12,964 nt of DNA from assembly GCA_018712465.1 (NCBI GenBank), contig DVGY01000153.1, forward strand, positions 1 through 12,964, written 5' to 3'. The position numbers and the translations under genes are program-made. Shown here piece by piece: positions 6,310-12,964 of the stretch (its first letter is position 1; every line of letters starts with the position of its first letter). The notes beneath the pieces are model-generated. The model saw only the letters and a list, made by a program, of their open reading frames with translations. It was not told the origin of the DNA and ran no database searches. This DNA is from Candidatus Egerieicola pullicola (lineage in GTDB: Bacteria; Bacillota; Clostridia; Oscillospirales; Ruminococcaceae).

Positions 6310-7158
6310 TTGAGCCGAAGATGGCCAAAACGAGTCTGCCTGGTGCTGGCGGCATTGCTGGTATTGATTGCAGTGCGGGCCTGTGCTGAACTCATGCGGG
6401 AGCCGGGGATGACGGCAGCCCAAACGGAACTGACTCAAACTGACATCACCGCCCTCTGCCAACAGGTGGAAGCAGGAACTGAACTCACCCAAGAACAGCA
6501 AAACCTGCTCATGGAGCAAACCGGCTTAGGGCAGCCGGGGCTGGATGCGGTACTGGAACACCGGGACGGGGACTATCTGCTCCAGTGCCAACAGGCTTGG
6601 TTTGCCCAGCCTGAAACAGAGTGCATCGACAACGGCCTGACCAGCAGCGAAGAACTGTTGGTGGATACCCGGCAGCCTCAGCCCTACGATCTCCAAACCG
6701 GGGACATTTTGGTGAGTTTAAACTCCCACACCGTAGGCTACCGCCACGGCCACGCCGCCTTGGTGGTGGATGGGAACCGGGGCGTGACCCTGGAAGCGGC
6801 GACGATGGGCGCCGACTCCATGATCCTTTCCGCTTCCCATTGGCGGGATTACCCTTCTTTTGTGCAGCTGCGGTTAAAAGAAGGCAGCTACGACACGCAA
6901 GCAGTGGGCCAACAGGCGGCAGATATGGCGCTGGAACACCTCAGCGGCATTCCCTATGATCTGTTTTGCGGGTTTTTCCCCCCTTCCCTGCCGGTAGATC
7001 CGCCTCAAGCAGTGCAGTGCGCTTCCCTGGTGTGGTACGCTTACGCTTTGGCAGGGGTCGATCTGCACCTAAACGGAATCATGGCCAGTCCCACCACGCT
7101 GTTAAACAGCCCGGAATTGGAAGTGGTTCAGGCTTTTGGAGGAGAATATCTGGAATAA
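6310..7158 (+). CDS. Membrane-anchored or secreted YiiX/NlpC-P60-like (permuted papain-fold) cysteine hydrolase
   Basis: A 282-residue protein starting at TTG 6310, set by GGGGAGG (6295-6301) with an 8-base spacer. This start puts the signal sequence at the very N-terminus: MSRRWPKR, then a hydrophobic helix (about 9-23), with a possible cleavage site in RACAEL. A Gln/Thr-rich region (about 35-110) leads to the domain, which reads GDILVSLNSH (131-140), HGHAALVV (His148), LEAA (Glu162) and QCASLVWYAY (Cys237). The order GD-L, then His, then Cys is that of circularly permuted NlpC/P60-like proteins of the YiiX/YebB group, in which Cys and His act together. Known relatives hydrolyse amide or ester bonds in lipids or peptidoglycan-like substrates; the substrate here is unknown. 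It ends in a strong terminator. Secretion is inferred from the N-terminus. Confidence 0.78.
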   Translation: MSRRWPKRVCLVLAALLVLIAVRACAELMREPGMTAAQTELTQTDITALCQQVEAGTELTQEQQNLLMEQTGLGQPGLDAVLEHRDGDYLLQCQQAWFAQPETECIDNGLTSSEELLVDTRQPQPYDLQTGDILVSLNSHTVGYRHGHAALVVDGNRGVTLEAATMGADSMILSASHWRDYPSFVQLRLKEGSYDTQAVGQQAADMALEHLSGIPYDLFCGFFPPSLPVDPPQAVQCASLVWYAYALAGVDLHLNGIMASPTTLLNSPELEVVQAFGGEYLE

Positions 7159-7161
7159 GCG

Positions 7162-7195
7162 CTGCGCTTGCCAAAACCGGGCAGGCGCAGTTTTT
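7162..7195 (+). terminator. Rho-independent terminator after the YiiX-like gene
   Basis: CTGCGCTTGCC (7162-7172) pairs with GGCAGGCGCAG (7180-7190) as an 11-bp stem with one G-U pair, a 7-base loop and a TTTTT tail (7191-7195). It begins 4 bases after the stop codon and isolates the yebC promoter from upstream transcription. Confidence 0.92.
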
Positions 7196-7220
7196 GCGGG
7201 AAGCAGGGAAAAAACCGGGG

Positions 7221-7249
7221 TTGCCTTTTTTCTCTTTTTGTGGTATCAT
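7221..7249 (+). promoter_or_regulatory. Promoter of the yebC-family gene
   Basis: TTGCCT (7221-7226) and TATCAT (7244-7249) are separated by 17 bases, with TGG just before the -10 giving an extended -10 character. Transcription would start near 7256, about 30 bases before the ATG. It lies between the upstream terminator and the coding region, so the gene is probably monocistronic. Confidence 0.6.
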
Positions 7250-7286
7250 AAGTTGTTAGAATACGCTTGAAAGGGAGTAATCAGTT

Positions 7287-8021
7287 ATGTCCGGACATTC
7301 CAAGTGGGCCAACATAAAGCACAAAAAGGAAAAGAGCGACAGCCAGCGTGCCAAGGTCTTTACCAAGATCGGCCGTGAAATGGCGGTTGCCATCAAGGAA
7401 GGCGGCCCGGACCCGGCGGTCAACGGAAAATTGAGAGACTTAATCGCCAAAGCTAAGGCCAACAACGTGCCCAACGACAACATTGAGCGGGCTATCAAAA
7501 AAGCTGCAGGCGAAGGCAACAAAAACGACTACGAAGAATGCGTCTACGAAGGCTACGGCCCCAACGGCGTCGCGGTGATTGTGGAGGCTCTGACCGACAA
7601 CCGAAACCGCACTGCCGCAGACGTGCGCCACTTCTTTGACAAATTCGGCGGAAATTTGGGCAACACCGGCTGTGTGTCCTACCTGTTCTCCAAGAAGGGC
7701 ATCGTGGTGCTGGAAAACGACGGCAGCCTGGAAGAGGACGCTGTCATGGAAGACGTGATGGAAGCCGGCGCCGAGGATATGGATTTCGGGGAAGAAGCCA
7801 TTGAAATCGAATGCGAAACCGGCGCAGTCAGCGAAGTCCGGGAATACTTAGCGGACAAAGGCTACACTGTGGTCAGCGCAGAAGTGGAACAGGTGCCCAG
7901 CACCTATGTGACCCTCACCGACGAGGACGACATCCGGAAGATGAACCTGCTGTTGGACAACCTGGAAGACGACGACGACATCCAGAATGTGTTCCACAAC
8001 TGGGAAATGCCGGAAGAATAA
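7287..8021 (+). CDS. yebC: YebC/PmpR (TACO1) family protein
   Basis: A full-length 244-residue cytoplasmic member of the YebC/TACO1 family. The N-terminus MSGHSKWANIKHKK is nearly invariant in the family and is followed by SDSQRAKVFTKIGREM and the block VPNDNIERAIKKA. The middle domain has ECVYEGYGPNGVAVIVEALT and NRNRTAADVRHFF, then a strongly acidic C-terminal half ending in a run of Asp. Historically annotated as a transcriptional regulator (PmpR); more recent work on YebC and TACO1 supports a ribosome-associated role helping translation through difficult, notably proline-rich, stretches. ATG 7287 has AAGGGAG 9 bases upstream. It is flanked by terminators on both sides and has its own promoter. 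It is often near ruvC in other bacteria; here no ruv genes are adjacent. Confidence 0.95.
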   Translation: MSGHSKWANIKHKKEKSDSQRAKVFTKIGREMAVAIKEGGPDPAVNGKLRDLIAKAKANNVPNDNIERAIKKAAGEGNKNDYEECVYEGYGPNGVAVIVEALTDNRNRTAADVRHFFDKFGGNLGNTGCVSYLFSKKGIVVLENDGSLEEDAVMEDVMEAGAEDMDFGEEAIEIECETGAVSEVREYLADKGYTVVSAEVEQVPSTYVTLTDEDDIRKMNLLLDNLEDDDDIQNVFHNWEMPEE

Positions 8022-8036
8022 AACATCAAAAATAAA

Positions 8037-8072
8037 TCCCGACTGCCAAACAAAAGCAGTCGGGAATTTTTT
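8037..8072. terminator. Bidirectional terminator between yebC and the minus-strand operon
   Basis: TCCCGACTGC (8037-8046) pairs perfectly with GCAGTCGGGA (8056-8065) around a 9-base A-rich loop. Rightward it is followed by a T6 run (8067-8072); leftward the complement reads TTTATTTTTG, so it can also end the serine hydrolase transcript, whose stop codon lies 20 bases away. Confidence 0.92.
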
Positions 8073-8091
8073 GCGCTTATTTTTCAACACA

Positions 8092-8982
8092 TCAGGTCAG
8101 CTGAAAATAGAGGCAATGGATAACAGCCCGGTTCAGAGCCTGAATCTGATCCGACTGGCGACAATCCCCCATCACTGTAATCACTGCCTGCTTGGAACGG
8201 TCAACCAGAGAAAGTTGTCCCCACTTTCCTTCAGCCCGAAAGGTGTCGTTGGGTCCGCCCCAAAAACAGTAGCCGTATCCATAGGAATCCTTGTTGTTTT
8301 CCACCTGTTTTTTGGTGCATTCCAGCATCCAATCTGCATGGAGAAGCTGCTTGCCTTCCCACCTTCCGGTTTGCAGGCAAAACAATCCAAACTGGTGAAA
8401 TTCTTCCAAGCTCATCAGCAGATCGCTGGAGCCGAAGGTATTCCCCAAGGGATCGGTTCCCCAATCCGGCCGAGAAATACCCAAAGGCGAAAACAGCCGA
8501 GGCATAAGATAGTCCACCAAATTGCAGCCAGCCCGGCGCTGTACCAGCACTCCTGCCAGGTAAGGTCCTACGTTGTTATAGACGAAATGGGTGCCCGGTT
8601 CATAGACGAAGGGAAAGGACAAACTCAGCTTTACCCAATTCTGTTCCGGATACTTAGCCCGTTGCGCCGCCATCATCTCCGCTCTTTCCTGCCCCAGACA
8701 CATGGTGAGCAGATCCCGCACCGTAGCTTTGGCCAAGTTATCCGATACCATTTGGGGAAGATCCTGGGCAAAAGCACTGGTCAAGGGTTCTTCCAAAGTA
8801 AGCAAGCCTTCCTGAATAGCAAAGCCCACAGCACAGGCAGTGATGCTTTTGGCAGCGGAGTACACGTTTCGCCGGCAGTCGGAGCCCCAGGTCTTTTTTC
8901 CCAGCAGCCTGCCGTTTTGAGAAACCATCACCCCGTACACCTTTCCGCCGGAGACCTGTTGTTCAAATTCCTGAAAATCCAT
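8092..8982 (-). CDS. Beta-lactamase-family serine hydrolase (PF00144 type)
   Basis: A 296-residue penicillin-binding-protein-like serine hydrolase. The active-site motif is SAAK (Ser42-Lys45, in NVYSAAKSITA) and the second motif is YNN (Tyr135-Asn137, in HFVYNNVGPYLAG). A likely third element, EGKWGQLS, occupies the place of the usual His/Lys-x-Gly strand. No signal peptide is seen from ATG 8982, which has AAAGGAAG with a 7-base spacer, so it is probably cytoplasmic. It is shorter than secreted class C beta-lactamases (about 360-390 residues). Family members include esterases and peptidases, so antibiotic resistance should not be assumed. An extension to 9060 overlaps the upstream gene and is not supported. 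It is the last gene of the operon. Confidence 0.9.
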   Translation of the reverse strand: MDFQEFEQQVSGGKVYGVMVSQNGRLLGKKTWGSDCRRNVYSAAKSITACAVGFAIQEGLLTLEEPLTSAFAQDLPQMVSDNLAKATVRDLLTMCLGQERAEMMAAQRAKYPEQNWVKLSLSFPFVYEPGTHFVYNNVGPYLAGVLVQRRAGCNLVDYLMPRLFSPLGISRPDWGTDPLGNTFGSSDLLMSLEEFHQFGLFCLQTGRWEGKQLLHADWMLECTKKQVENNKDSYGYGYCFWGGPNDTFRAEGKWGQLSLVDRSKQAVITVMGDCRQSDQIQALNRAVIHCLYFQLT

Positions 8983-8999
8983 GACGGTGCTTCCTTTCG

Positions 9000-9821
9000 T
9001 TACGGTTTCCGGCGCAGCACAATGGTAGCCGCCTCCGGAAAATCCAACAGCCGAGGACAATGGAGACTGTTGCCGATACCACGGCTGACAATCATCTGGG
9101 TCGCTTCTCGCCGGTACAGCCCGGAAGTGTACTGAGGAAACAGCCCTTGATTGGGGGCATACAACCCGGGAATTCCGGGCAGCCGTACCTGTCCCCCATG
9201 AGCGTGGCCGGACAACACCAAAGAAAATGCCTCCTTGGCGTACTGTACCAGCCGTTCCGGACGGTGGGAGAGCAAAATGGAAAACTGGGGTTTCTGCCGG
9301 GCCAATTTCCGGAGAGTTTTGGAAAAATCCTCTTCTCCTTCAAAAAACCGGGGATCCTGAATCCCAAACAGTCCAATGGACTGGTCTCCCCGGCAGAGCA
9401 ACACCCCCAGGTTTTCCAACAGCGTGGCTCCGGCTTGTTCTAAAACTTTCCGCACCTGTGGATAATGTTTCAAATCTTTGGCTTCGTGGTTGCCGGGAAC
9501 GTAATACACCGGAGCAATGCGGCAGGCCCGTTCCATCCACTCACCTGCCGTTTGGAGATATTCTGGAGTATAACGGTCCAGCAAATCCCCAGTGACCGCA
9601 ATGAGATCGGGACGGCCGAATTTCAGGGAGAGAGCCTTCCGGCGTGCCATAGACTCTGAGCCGAAATGGAGATCCGAAAGATGAAGGATGGAAAATCCAT
9701 CAAAGGCTTTGGGCAAAGCCGGATGAGCGCAGATCAATCGATGACGGTCCAGAGCGGCATTCTGCCAATACACGGCTCCGGCCAATCCACCCAACAACAG
9801 AGCTTTGGTTTTTAGTCCCAT
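9000..9821 (-). CDS. Membrane-anchored YkuE-like metallophosphoesterase
   Basis: A 273-residue calcineurin-like phosphoesterase with a short N-terminal hydrophobic segment (about residues 6-20) acting as a signal anchor. Metal-binding motifs run in order: SDLHFG (49-54), GDLLD (78-82), GNHE (110-113), LSHRPE (184-189) and SGHAHGGQ (204-211), followed by the family's RLPGIPGLYAPNQGL and a C-terminal VSRGIGNSL. The SGHAHGGQ version and the anchor match the YkuE/LpxG-like group; YkuE of Bacillus is an exported phosphodiesterase-like protein, while LpxG acts on lipid A precursors. With no outer membrane expected here, a cell-envelope phosphoester is the reasonable guess. ATG 9821 has AAAGGA about 10 bases upstream, and only one base separates it from the glycerate kinase stop codon. 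Confidence 0.88.
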   Translation of the reverse strand: MGLKTKALLLGGLAGAVYWQNAALDRHRLICAHPALPKAFDGFSILHLSDLHFGSESMARRKALSLKFGRPDLIAVTGDLLDRYTPEYLQTAGEWMERACRIAPVYYVPGNHEAKDLKHYPQVRKVLEQAGATLLENLGVLLCRGDQSIGLFGIQDPRFFEGEEDFSKTLRKLARQKPQFSILLSHRPERLVQYAKEAFSLVLSGHAHGGQVRLPGIPGLYAPNQGLFPQYTSGLYRREATQMIVSRGIGNSLHCPRLLDFPEAATIVLRRKP

Positions 9822-9822
9822 A

Positions 9823-10971
9823 TCAAACGATTCCTTTCAGTTGATGCCCCAGCTTCAGCAGCAGAAAAGCCCGGCGGGCAGCATTGCGGTACAGCTCCTG
9901 CGCGTCTTCCATCGCTTCCGCTTCCAACATAGGCCGGTCCGGAAGAGTCATGATTCCGCAGACCCCCTGAGAAAGCAGGGCTTCATACCCTTCTCCCAGA
10001 CTGCCGGCAATGGCCAGCACCGGCACGCCTTTTTCCCGGCAGCGGCGGGCAATACCGCTGACCGCTTTGCCTCCCACCGACTGGCCGTCCAACCGGCCTT
10101 CCCCGGTAATCACCAGGTCTGCCTGTTCCAGCAGTGCATCAAATCCGGCCAAATCCAGCACCGTCTGGATGCCGGAGCGGATCTCTGCATTCAAAAAGGC
10201 CAGACAGGCCGCTCCCATGCCCCCGGCAGCGCCTCCTCCGGGAACGGTGGCAATGGACACCCCAGTGGTTTGGCTTACCAAACGGGCGTAACGGTCCATG
10301 CCCTGCTCCAACTGTTGAAGCACCTGAGGATCCGCTCCCTTTTGAGGACCGAAGGTGTAGGTAGCACCCTGACGGCCCAACAGAGGATTAGTGACGTCGC
10401 TCATGACAATAAACTTCGTGTCCGCCACTTTGGGGTGGAGGCCGGAACGGTCGATGTGCCGTACCTGTTCCAGATCCTCTCCCACGCCGGACAGTTCCCG
10501 GCCCCGTTCATCCAAAAAACGGATGCCCAAAGCGCTCATAGCGCCGATGCCGCCGTCGTTGGTGGCGCTTCCTCCCAAAGCCAAATAAATGGTAGTGCAG
10601 CCTTGATCCAAGGCGTCCCGGATCAACTCCCCCACTCCATAGGTGGTGGTGTACCGGGGATCCCGGCGGGAAGGAGGCACCATGGTCAATCCCGCAGCCT
10701 GAGCCAGTTCAATTAAGGCAGTGTGGTGTTCCAGCAGCAGGTATTCCCCCTGGGCAGGCGCAAAGAGAGGGCCGGAAATATTTACCCTTCGGCGAGTTCC
10801 AGACAGGGCAGACTGCACCGCATCCAGAGTACCTTCTCCCCCGTCCGCCACCGGCACCGATGCGGTCCCGCAGCCGGGGAAAGCCAGTGCTGCCTCCTCG
10901 GTGAGGATCTGGGCGATGGTTTGGGAGGAAAGGGAACCTTTAAAAGAATCGGAAGCAAACACCAAGTTCAT
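9823..10971 (-). CDS. glxK: Glycerate 2-kinase (type 1, GlxK/GarK family)
   Basis: A 382-residue cytoplasmic enzyme that phosphorylates D-glycerate with ATP to 2-phosphoglycerate, feeding lower glycolysis. Length and motifs fit the family: SDSFKGSLS (7-15), ADGGEGT (42-48), LGGSATNDGG (132-141), SDVTNPLLG (191-199), GGGAAGGMGAA (245-255) and TGEGRLDGQS (289-298) followed by GK. ATG 10971 has AAAGGAG with a 6-base spacer. It sits 26 bases after the amino acid transporter ATPase gene and is followed at once by the metallophosphoesterase. No glycerate transporter or tartronate semialdehyde reductase is present, so the source of glycerate is not shown here. Placement behind an amino acid importer is unusual but could reflect serine breakdown through hydroxypyruvate and glycerate; that is inference. 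Confidence 0.95.
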   Translation of the reverse strand: MNLVFASDSFKGSLSSQTIAQILTEEAALAFPGCGTASVPVADGGEGTLDAVQSALSGTRRRVNISGPLFAPAQGEYLLLEHHTALIELAQAAGLTMVPPSRRDPRYTTTYGVGELIRDALDQGCTTIYLALGGSATNDGGIGAMSALGIRFLDERGRELSGVGEDLEQVRHIDRSGLHPKVADTKFIVMSDVTNPLLGRQGATYTFGPQKGADPQVLQQLEQGMDRYARLVSQTTGVSIATVPGGGAAGGMGAACLAFLNAEIRSGIQTVLDLAGFDALLEQADLVITGEGRLDGQSVGGKAVSGIARRCREKGVPVLAIAGSLGEGYEALLSQGVCGIMTLPDRPMLEAEAMEDAQELYRNAARRAFLLLKLGHQLKGIV

Positions 10972-10997
10972 AGGAATCTCCTTTCCGGATTGGGGTT

Positions 10998-11768
10998 TTA
11001 CCCCAGATCCATGCTCCGCAAAAACTCCTTGGTTCGATCATGTTTGGGGTGACCGAACACCTCTTCGGGGCTGCCCTCTTCCAGGATTACCCCGTCGTTC
11101 ATAAACACCACTTTATTGGCGGCGCCCCGGGCAAAGCCCATTTCATGGGTCACCACCACCATAGTCATCTTTTCCTGGGCCAGTTGGCGCATAATAGCCA
11201 GCACTTCTCCGGTCAGTTCCGGATCCAGAGCGGAGGTAGGTTCGTCAAACAGCAGGATGTCCGGCTTCATCATCAGCGCCCGGGCAATGGCCACCCGCTG
11301 TTTCTGGCCGCCGGACAGCTCTTTGGGCAGGGCATCCGCCTTATCCGCCAGACCTACCTTTCCCAGGTAGTACATGGCGTCCTGTTCCGCCTGGGATTTA
11401 TCCCGTTTTTCCACCAATTTTGGGGCCAAAAGCAGGTTTTTCTTCACGGAGAGATGGGGGAACAGATTGAAGTGCTGAAACACCATTCCCATTTGAAGGA
11501 TCAACTGGTGAATTTCTTTATTTTTCACATAGCTGCCGTTTTCCACTAGGGGATTTCCCTTGATGTAAATGCTGCCGCCGTTGACCTTTTCCAGGTCGAT
11601 CATGCACCGCAGCATGGTGGACTTGCCGGAACCGGAGGAACCGATCACTGCAATCACGTCCCCCTGATGAACGGTCAGGTCGATGCCCTTCAGCACTTGG
11701 TTTTTGCCGAAGGATTTGGTGACCCCTTCCAGCCGCAGCATGGTGGTGTCATTCACTTGCTCAGACAT
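10998..11768 (-). CDS. Polar amino acid ABC transporter, ATP-binding protein (GlnQ-like)
   Basis: A 256-residue cytoplasmic ATPase that powers the importer. It shows Walker A GSSGSGKST (43-51), the Q-loop Gln98 in MVFQHFNLFPH, ABC signature LSGGQ (151-155), Walker B ILLFDEP (171-177) and the switch His208 in VVVTHEMGFA. This combination, with FQHFNLFPHLSV and EMGFARGAANKVVFMNDG, is typical of the GlnQ/HisP/ArtP polar amino acid group. ATG 11768 is preceded by a perfect AAAGGAGG. It lies 12 bases downstream of the permease gene, so both are co-transcribed, and the glycerate kinase follows closely. Which amino acid is imported cannot be read from this subunit. Confidence 0.96.
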   Translation of the reverse strand: MSEQVNDTTMLRLEGVTKSFGKNQVLKGIDLTVHQGDVIAVIGSSGSGKSTMLRCMIDLEKVNGGSIYIKGNPLVENGSYVKNKEIHQLILQMGMVFQHFNLFPHLSVKKNLLLAPKLVEKRDKSQAEQDAMYYLGKVGLADKADALPKELSGGQKQRVAIARALMMKPDILLFDEPTSALDPELTGEVLAIMRQLAQEKMTMVVVTHEMGFARGAANKVVFMNDGVILEEGSPEEVFGHPKHDRTKEFLRSMDLG

Positions 11769-11780
11769 AGGCTTCCTCCT

Positions 11781-12434
11781 TTACTGGAAATTAAACCGCT
11801 TTTCCAACTTCCGGATCAGGATGGTTGGAATGGTGGTGAGGATGAGGTAGAACACCGCACAGTAAATATAGGGACTGAAATCTGCATAGGTGTTGACCAG
11901 GTTGGTGGCGTTTTGCAGCAATTCGTGGAGGCCCAGGCAGAAGATCAACGAGGTGTCCTTCACCAGGGTGATGGTTTCGTTGCCCAAGCTGGGCAGCGCC
12001 ACCCGGAACATCTGGGGACACACCACGTGCCAGAAAGTCTGGAACTTATTCAAGCCCAGCACCTTCGCCGCTTCATACTGTCCCGGATCCACCGCCAGCA
12101 AGCCGCCCCGGAAGATCTCCGCAAAGTAGGCGGCGTAGTTTAGGATAAAGGCTACGCAGCAGGCAGTCATTCGATCCTGGAAGGCGATGGAAGGGCCCAC
12201 CACCGGGATGTAATACAGACCATAGAACAAAAACAGCATCTGCAACAGCAGAGGGGTGCCCCGGAGCACATAGATATAGGCGTTGAAAAACCAGCGCAGA
12301 GGGGCAATGCGGCTGCGCACCGCCAGGGTGATAAGAATGCCCAGCACCAAAGAGCAGGGCAGAGCGATGATGAACACCTGCAGAGTCAGCAGTGCCCCTT
12401 GACAGAGGGCAGTCATCAGTTCCGAAAAATCCAT
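11781..12434 (-). CDS. Polar amino acid ABC transporter, permease (HisM/GlnP family)
   Basis: A 217-residue inner-membrane subunit with several hydrophobic segments. It contains the family RGTPLL (58-63) and the cytoplasmic EAA loop that contacts the ATPase (EAAKVLGLNKFQTFW from 121). Further segments include LVKDTSLIF, another polar-amino-acid permease hallmark. Start ATG 12434 has AAAGGAGG with a 6-base spacer. A longer open frame to 12503 would read through the hairpin terminator at 12463-12496 and is rejected. Only one permease gene is present, so the channel is probably a homodimer unless a second subunit is encoded elsewhere. The ATPase gene follows 12 bases later. Confidence 0.95.
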   Translation of the reverse strand: MDFSELMTALCQGALLTLQVFIIALPCSLVLGILITLAVRSRIAPLRWFFNAYIYVLRGTPLLLQMLFLFYGLYYIPVVGPSIAFQDRMTACCVAFILNYAAYFAEIFRGGLLAVDPGQYEAAKVLGLNKFQTFWHVVCPQMFRVALPSLGNETITLVKDTSLIFCLGLHELLQNATNLVNTYADFSPYIYCAVFYLILTTIPTILIRKLEKRFNFQ

Positions 12435-12462
12435 GGGAAACCTCCTTTTGGTCCTTTCACGG

Positions 12463-12496
12463 AAAAAGCCGGCAGCTGTTTCCGTCTGCCGGCTTT
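12463..12496 (-). terminator. Terminator or attenuator between binding-protein and permease genes
   Basis: Read on the minus strand, AAAGCCGGCAG (12496-12486) pairs perfectly with CTGCCGGCTTT (12475-12465) around a 10-base loop, ending in a TTTTT run (12467-12463). It lies 24 bases after the binding-protein stop codon and about 29 bases before the permease start codon. It would reduce transcript reaching the permease, ATPase and downstream genes, keeping the binding protein in excess. That is common in such operons, but strength cannot be judged from sequence. Confidence 0.85.
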
Positions 12497-12520
12497 CTTC
12501 CATTCCCTATCTAGGGCTGC

Positions 12521-12964
12521 TTACTCTTCCCAAAAAATGATGTCGCTGCCGAACCACTTTTCGCTGATCTGGGCGGCGGTGCCGTCCTGTACGCATTCAT
12601 CCAGCGCTTCGTTGATCTGATCCCGCAGTTCAGTGTTGTTCTTAGCGGCGGCCACAGCATACTCTTCGCTGGCAATCACGTCGTCCAAAATGGTCAGGTT
12701 GCTGTATTCCTCGTTGGTAGACAGGTAATATTCCGCCACCACAGAGTCCATCAGCACCACATCTGCCTTATCCTGTTCCAGTTCGGTGAGGCAGATCACG
12801 TTGTCGGAAAGCAGGTTGACGGTGGAGGGGGTAATGTCGGTGTGGGTTCCGGTAAATTCTGCCCAAGCGTCTTCTGCCGTAGAACCTTCCTGCATAGCCA
12901 GCACCTTGCCGGTGAGGTCGGCGGAAGAAGTAATGTCGGAGTCGCTCTTGACTACCAGAATCTG
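12521..12964 (-). CDS. Amino acid ABC transporter substrate-binding protein, C-terminal part (5' end beyond the window)
   Basis: The frame is open to the right edge; 147 codons of the C-terminal half are visible. It is an extracellular solute-binding protein, family 3. Visible hallmarks are LTGKVLAMQEGSTAEDAW (the usual 'L-GK-vav--GS' segment), ELEQDKADVVLMDSVVAEYY (ligand-binding lobe with a conserved Asp), EYAVAAAKNNTELRDQINEA and the closing ISEKWFGSDIIFWEE. No signal peptide or lipobox can be seen because the N-terminus is missing. The stop is TAA at 12523-12521. It precedes the permease and ATPase, giving the standard importer order; ligand specificity remains open among polar amino acids. 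Confidence 0.93.
   Translation of the reverse strand, partial: QILVVKSDSDITSSADLTGKVLAMQEGSTAEDAWAEFTGTHTDITPSTVNLLSDNVICLTELEQDKADVVLMDSVVAEYYLSTNEEYSNLTILDDVIASEEYAVAAAKNNTELRDQINEALDECVQDGTAAQISEKWFGSDIIFWEE

Noticed and set aside
8092..8982. Antibiotic-resistance beta-lactamase
   Set aside because: The family motifs are present, but there is no signal peptide and the protein is short. Most such family members are esterases or peptidases.
7987..9135. Long plus-strand open frame (382 codons) opposite the serine hydrolase
   Set aside because: It runs antisense to a gene with clear SAAK and YNN motifs, begins inside yebC and crosses a terminator. Its translation has no recognisable domain; it reflects base composition.
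9805..10716. Plus-strand open frame of about 300 codons opposite glycerate kinase
   Set aside because: Antisense shadow of a strongly conserved enzyme, with no ribosome binding site or domain.
12435..12503. N-terminal extension of the permease
   Set aside because: It would be translated through the terminator hairpin; ATG 12434 with AAAGGAGG is clearly better.
1..12964. CRISPR array, transposase, phage genes, tRNA or rRNA
   Set aside because: No direct repeat array, inverted-repeat-bounded element, integrase or transposase motif, or cloverleaf or rRNA sequence was seen on reading the window.

Overview
The window looks like ordinary chromosomal DNA of an anaerobic Gram-positive bacterium, most likely class Clostridia (Oscillospiraceae/Ruminococcaceae-like). 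The reasons are moderately high GC, very strong AAAGGAGG ribosome binding sites before most genes, an evident TTG start, short-spaced operons ending in compact hairpin terminators, and the gene families present (QueH, PacL-type Ca2+ ATPase, YebC, type-1 glycerate kinase). I see no phage, transposon, CRISPR array, rRNA or tRNA.

Layout. (1) 1-98, minus: the first 32 codons of a membrane-anchored protein, divergent from (2) 259-2832, plus: a large Ca2+-transporting P-type ATPase. A bidirectional terminator at 2831-2861 separates it from (3) a minus-strand operon read from a promoter at 5184-5156: YfcE-like metallophosphoesterase, ASCH-domain protein, epoxyqueuosine reductase QueH, and NudF-like ADP-ribose pyrophosphatase. 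Its genes overlap or nearly touch, so they are probably co-translated; the theme is RNA modification and nucleotide housekeeping. (4) 5230-6233, plus: three small uncharacterised proteins, followed by an independently promoted, membrane-anchored YiiX/NlpC-P60-like cysteine hydrolase that starts with TTG (6310-7158). (5) 7287-8021, plus: YebC/TACO1-family protein with its own promoter and with terminators on both sides.

(6) From 8092 to the right edge everything is on the minus strand. In transcription order these are a polar amino acid ABC importer (binding protein, permease, ATPase), glycerate 2-kinase, a membrane-anchored YkuE-like metallophosphoesterase and a beta-lactamase-family serine hydrolase. 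Spacing is 1-26 bases throughout, except for a hairpin terminator/attenuator between the binding-protein gene and the permease gene. The operon ends at the bidirectional terminator 8037-8072.

Most of the window is recognisable housekeeping and transport. The least explained part is the 5230-6233 cluster of three small proteins. I see no convincing sign of a new defence or mobile system and do not claim one.
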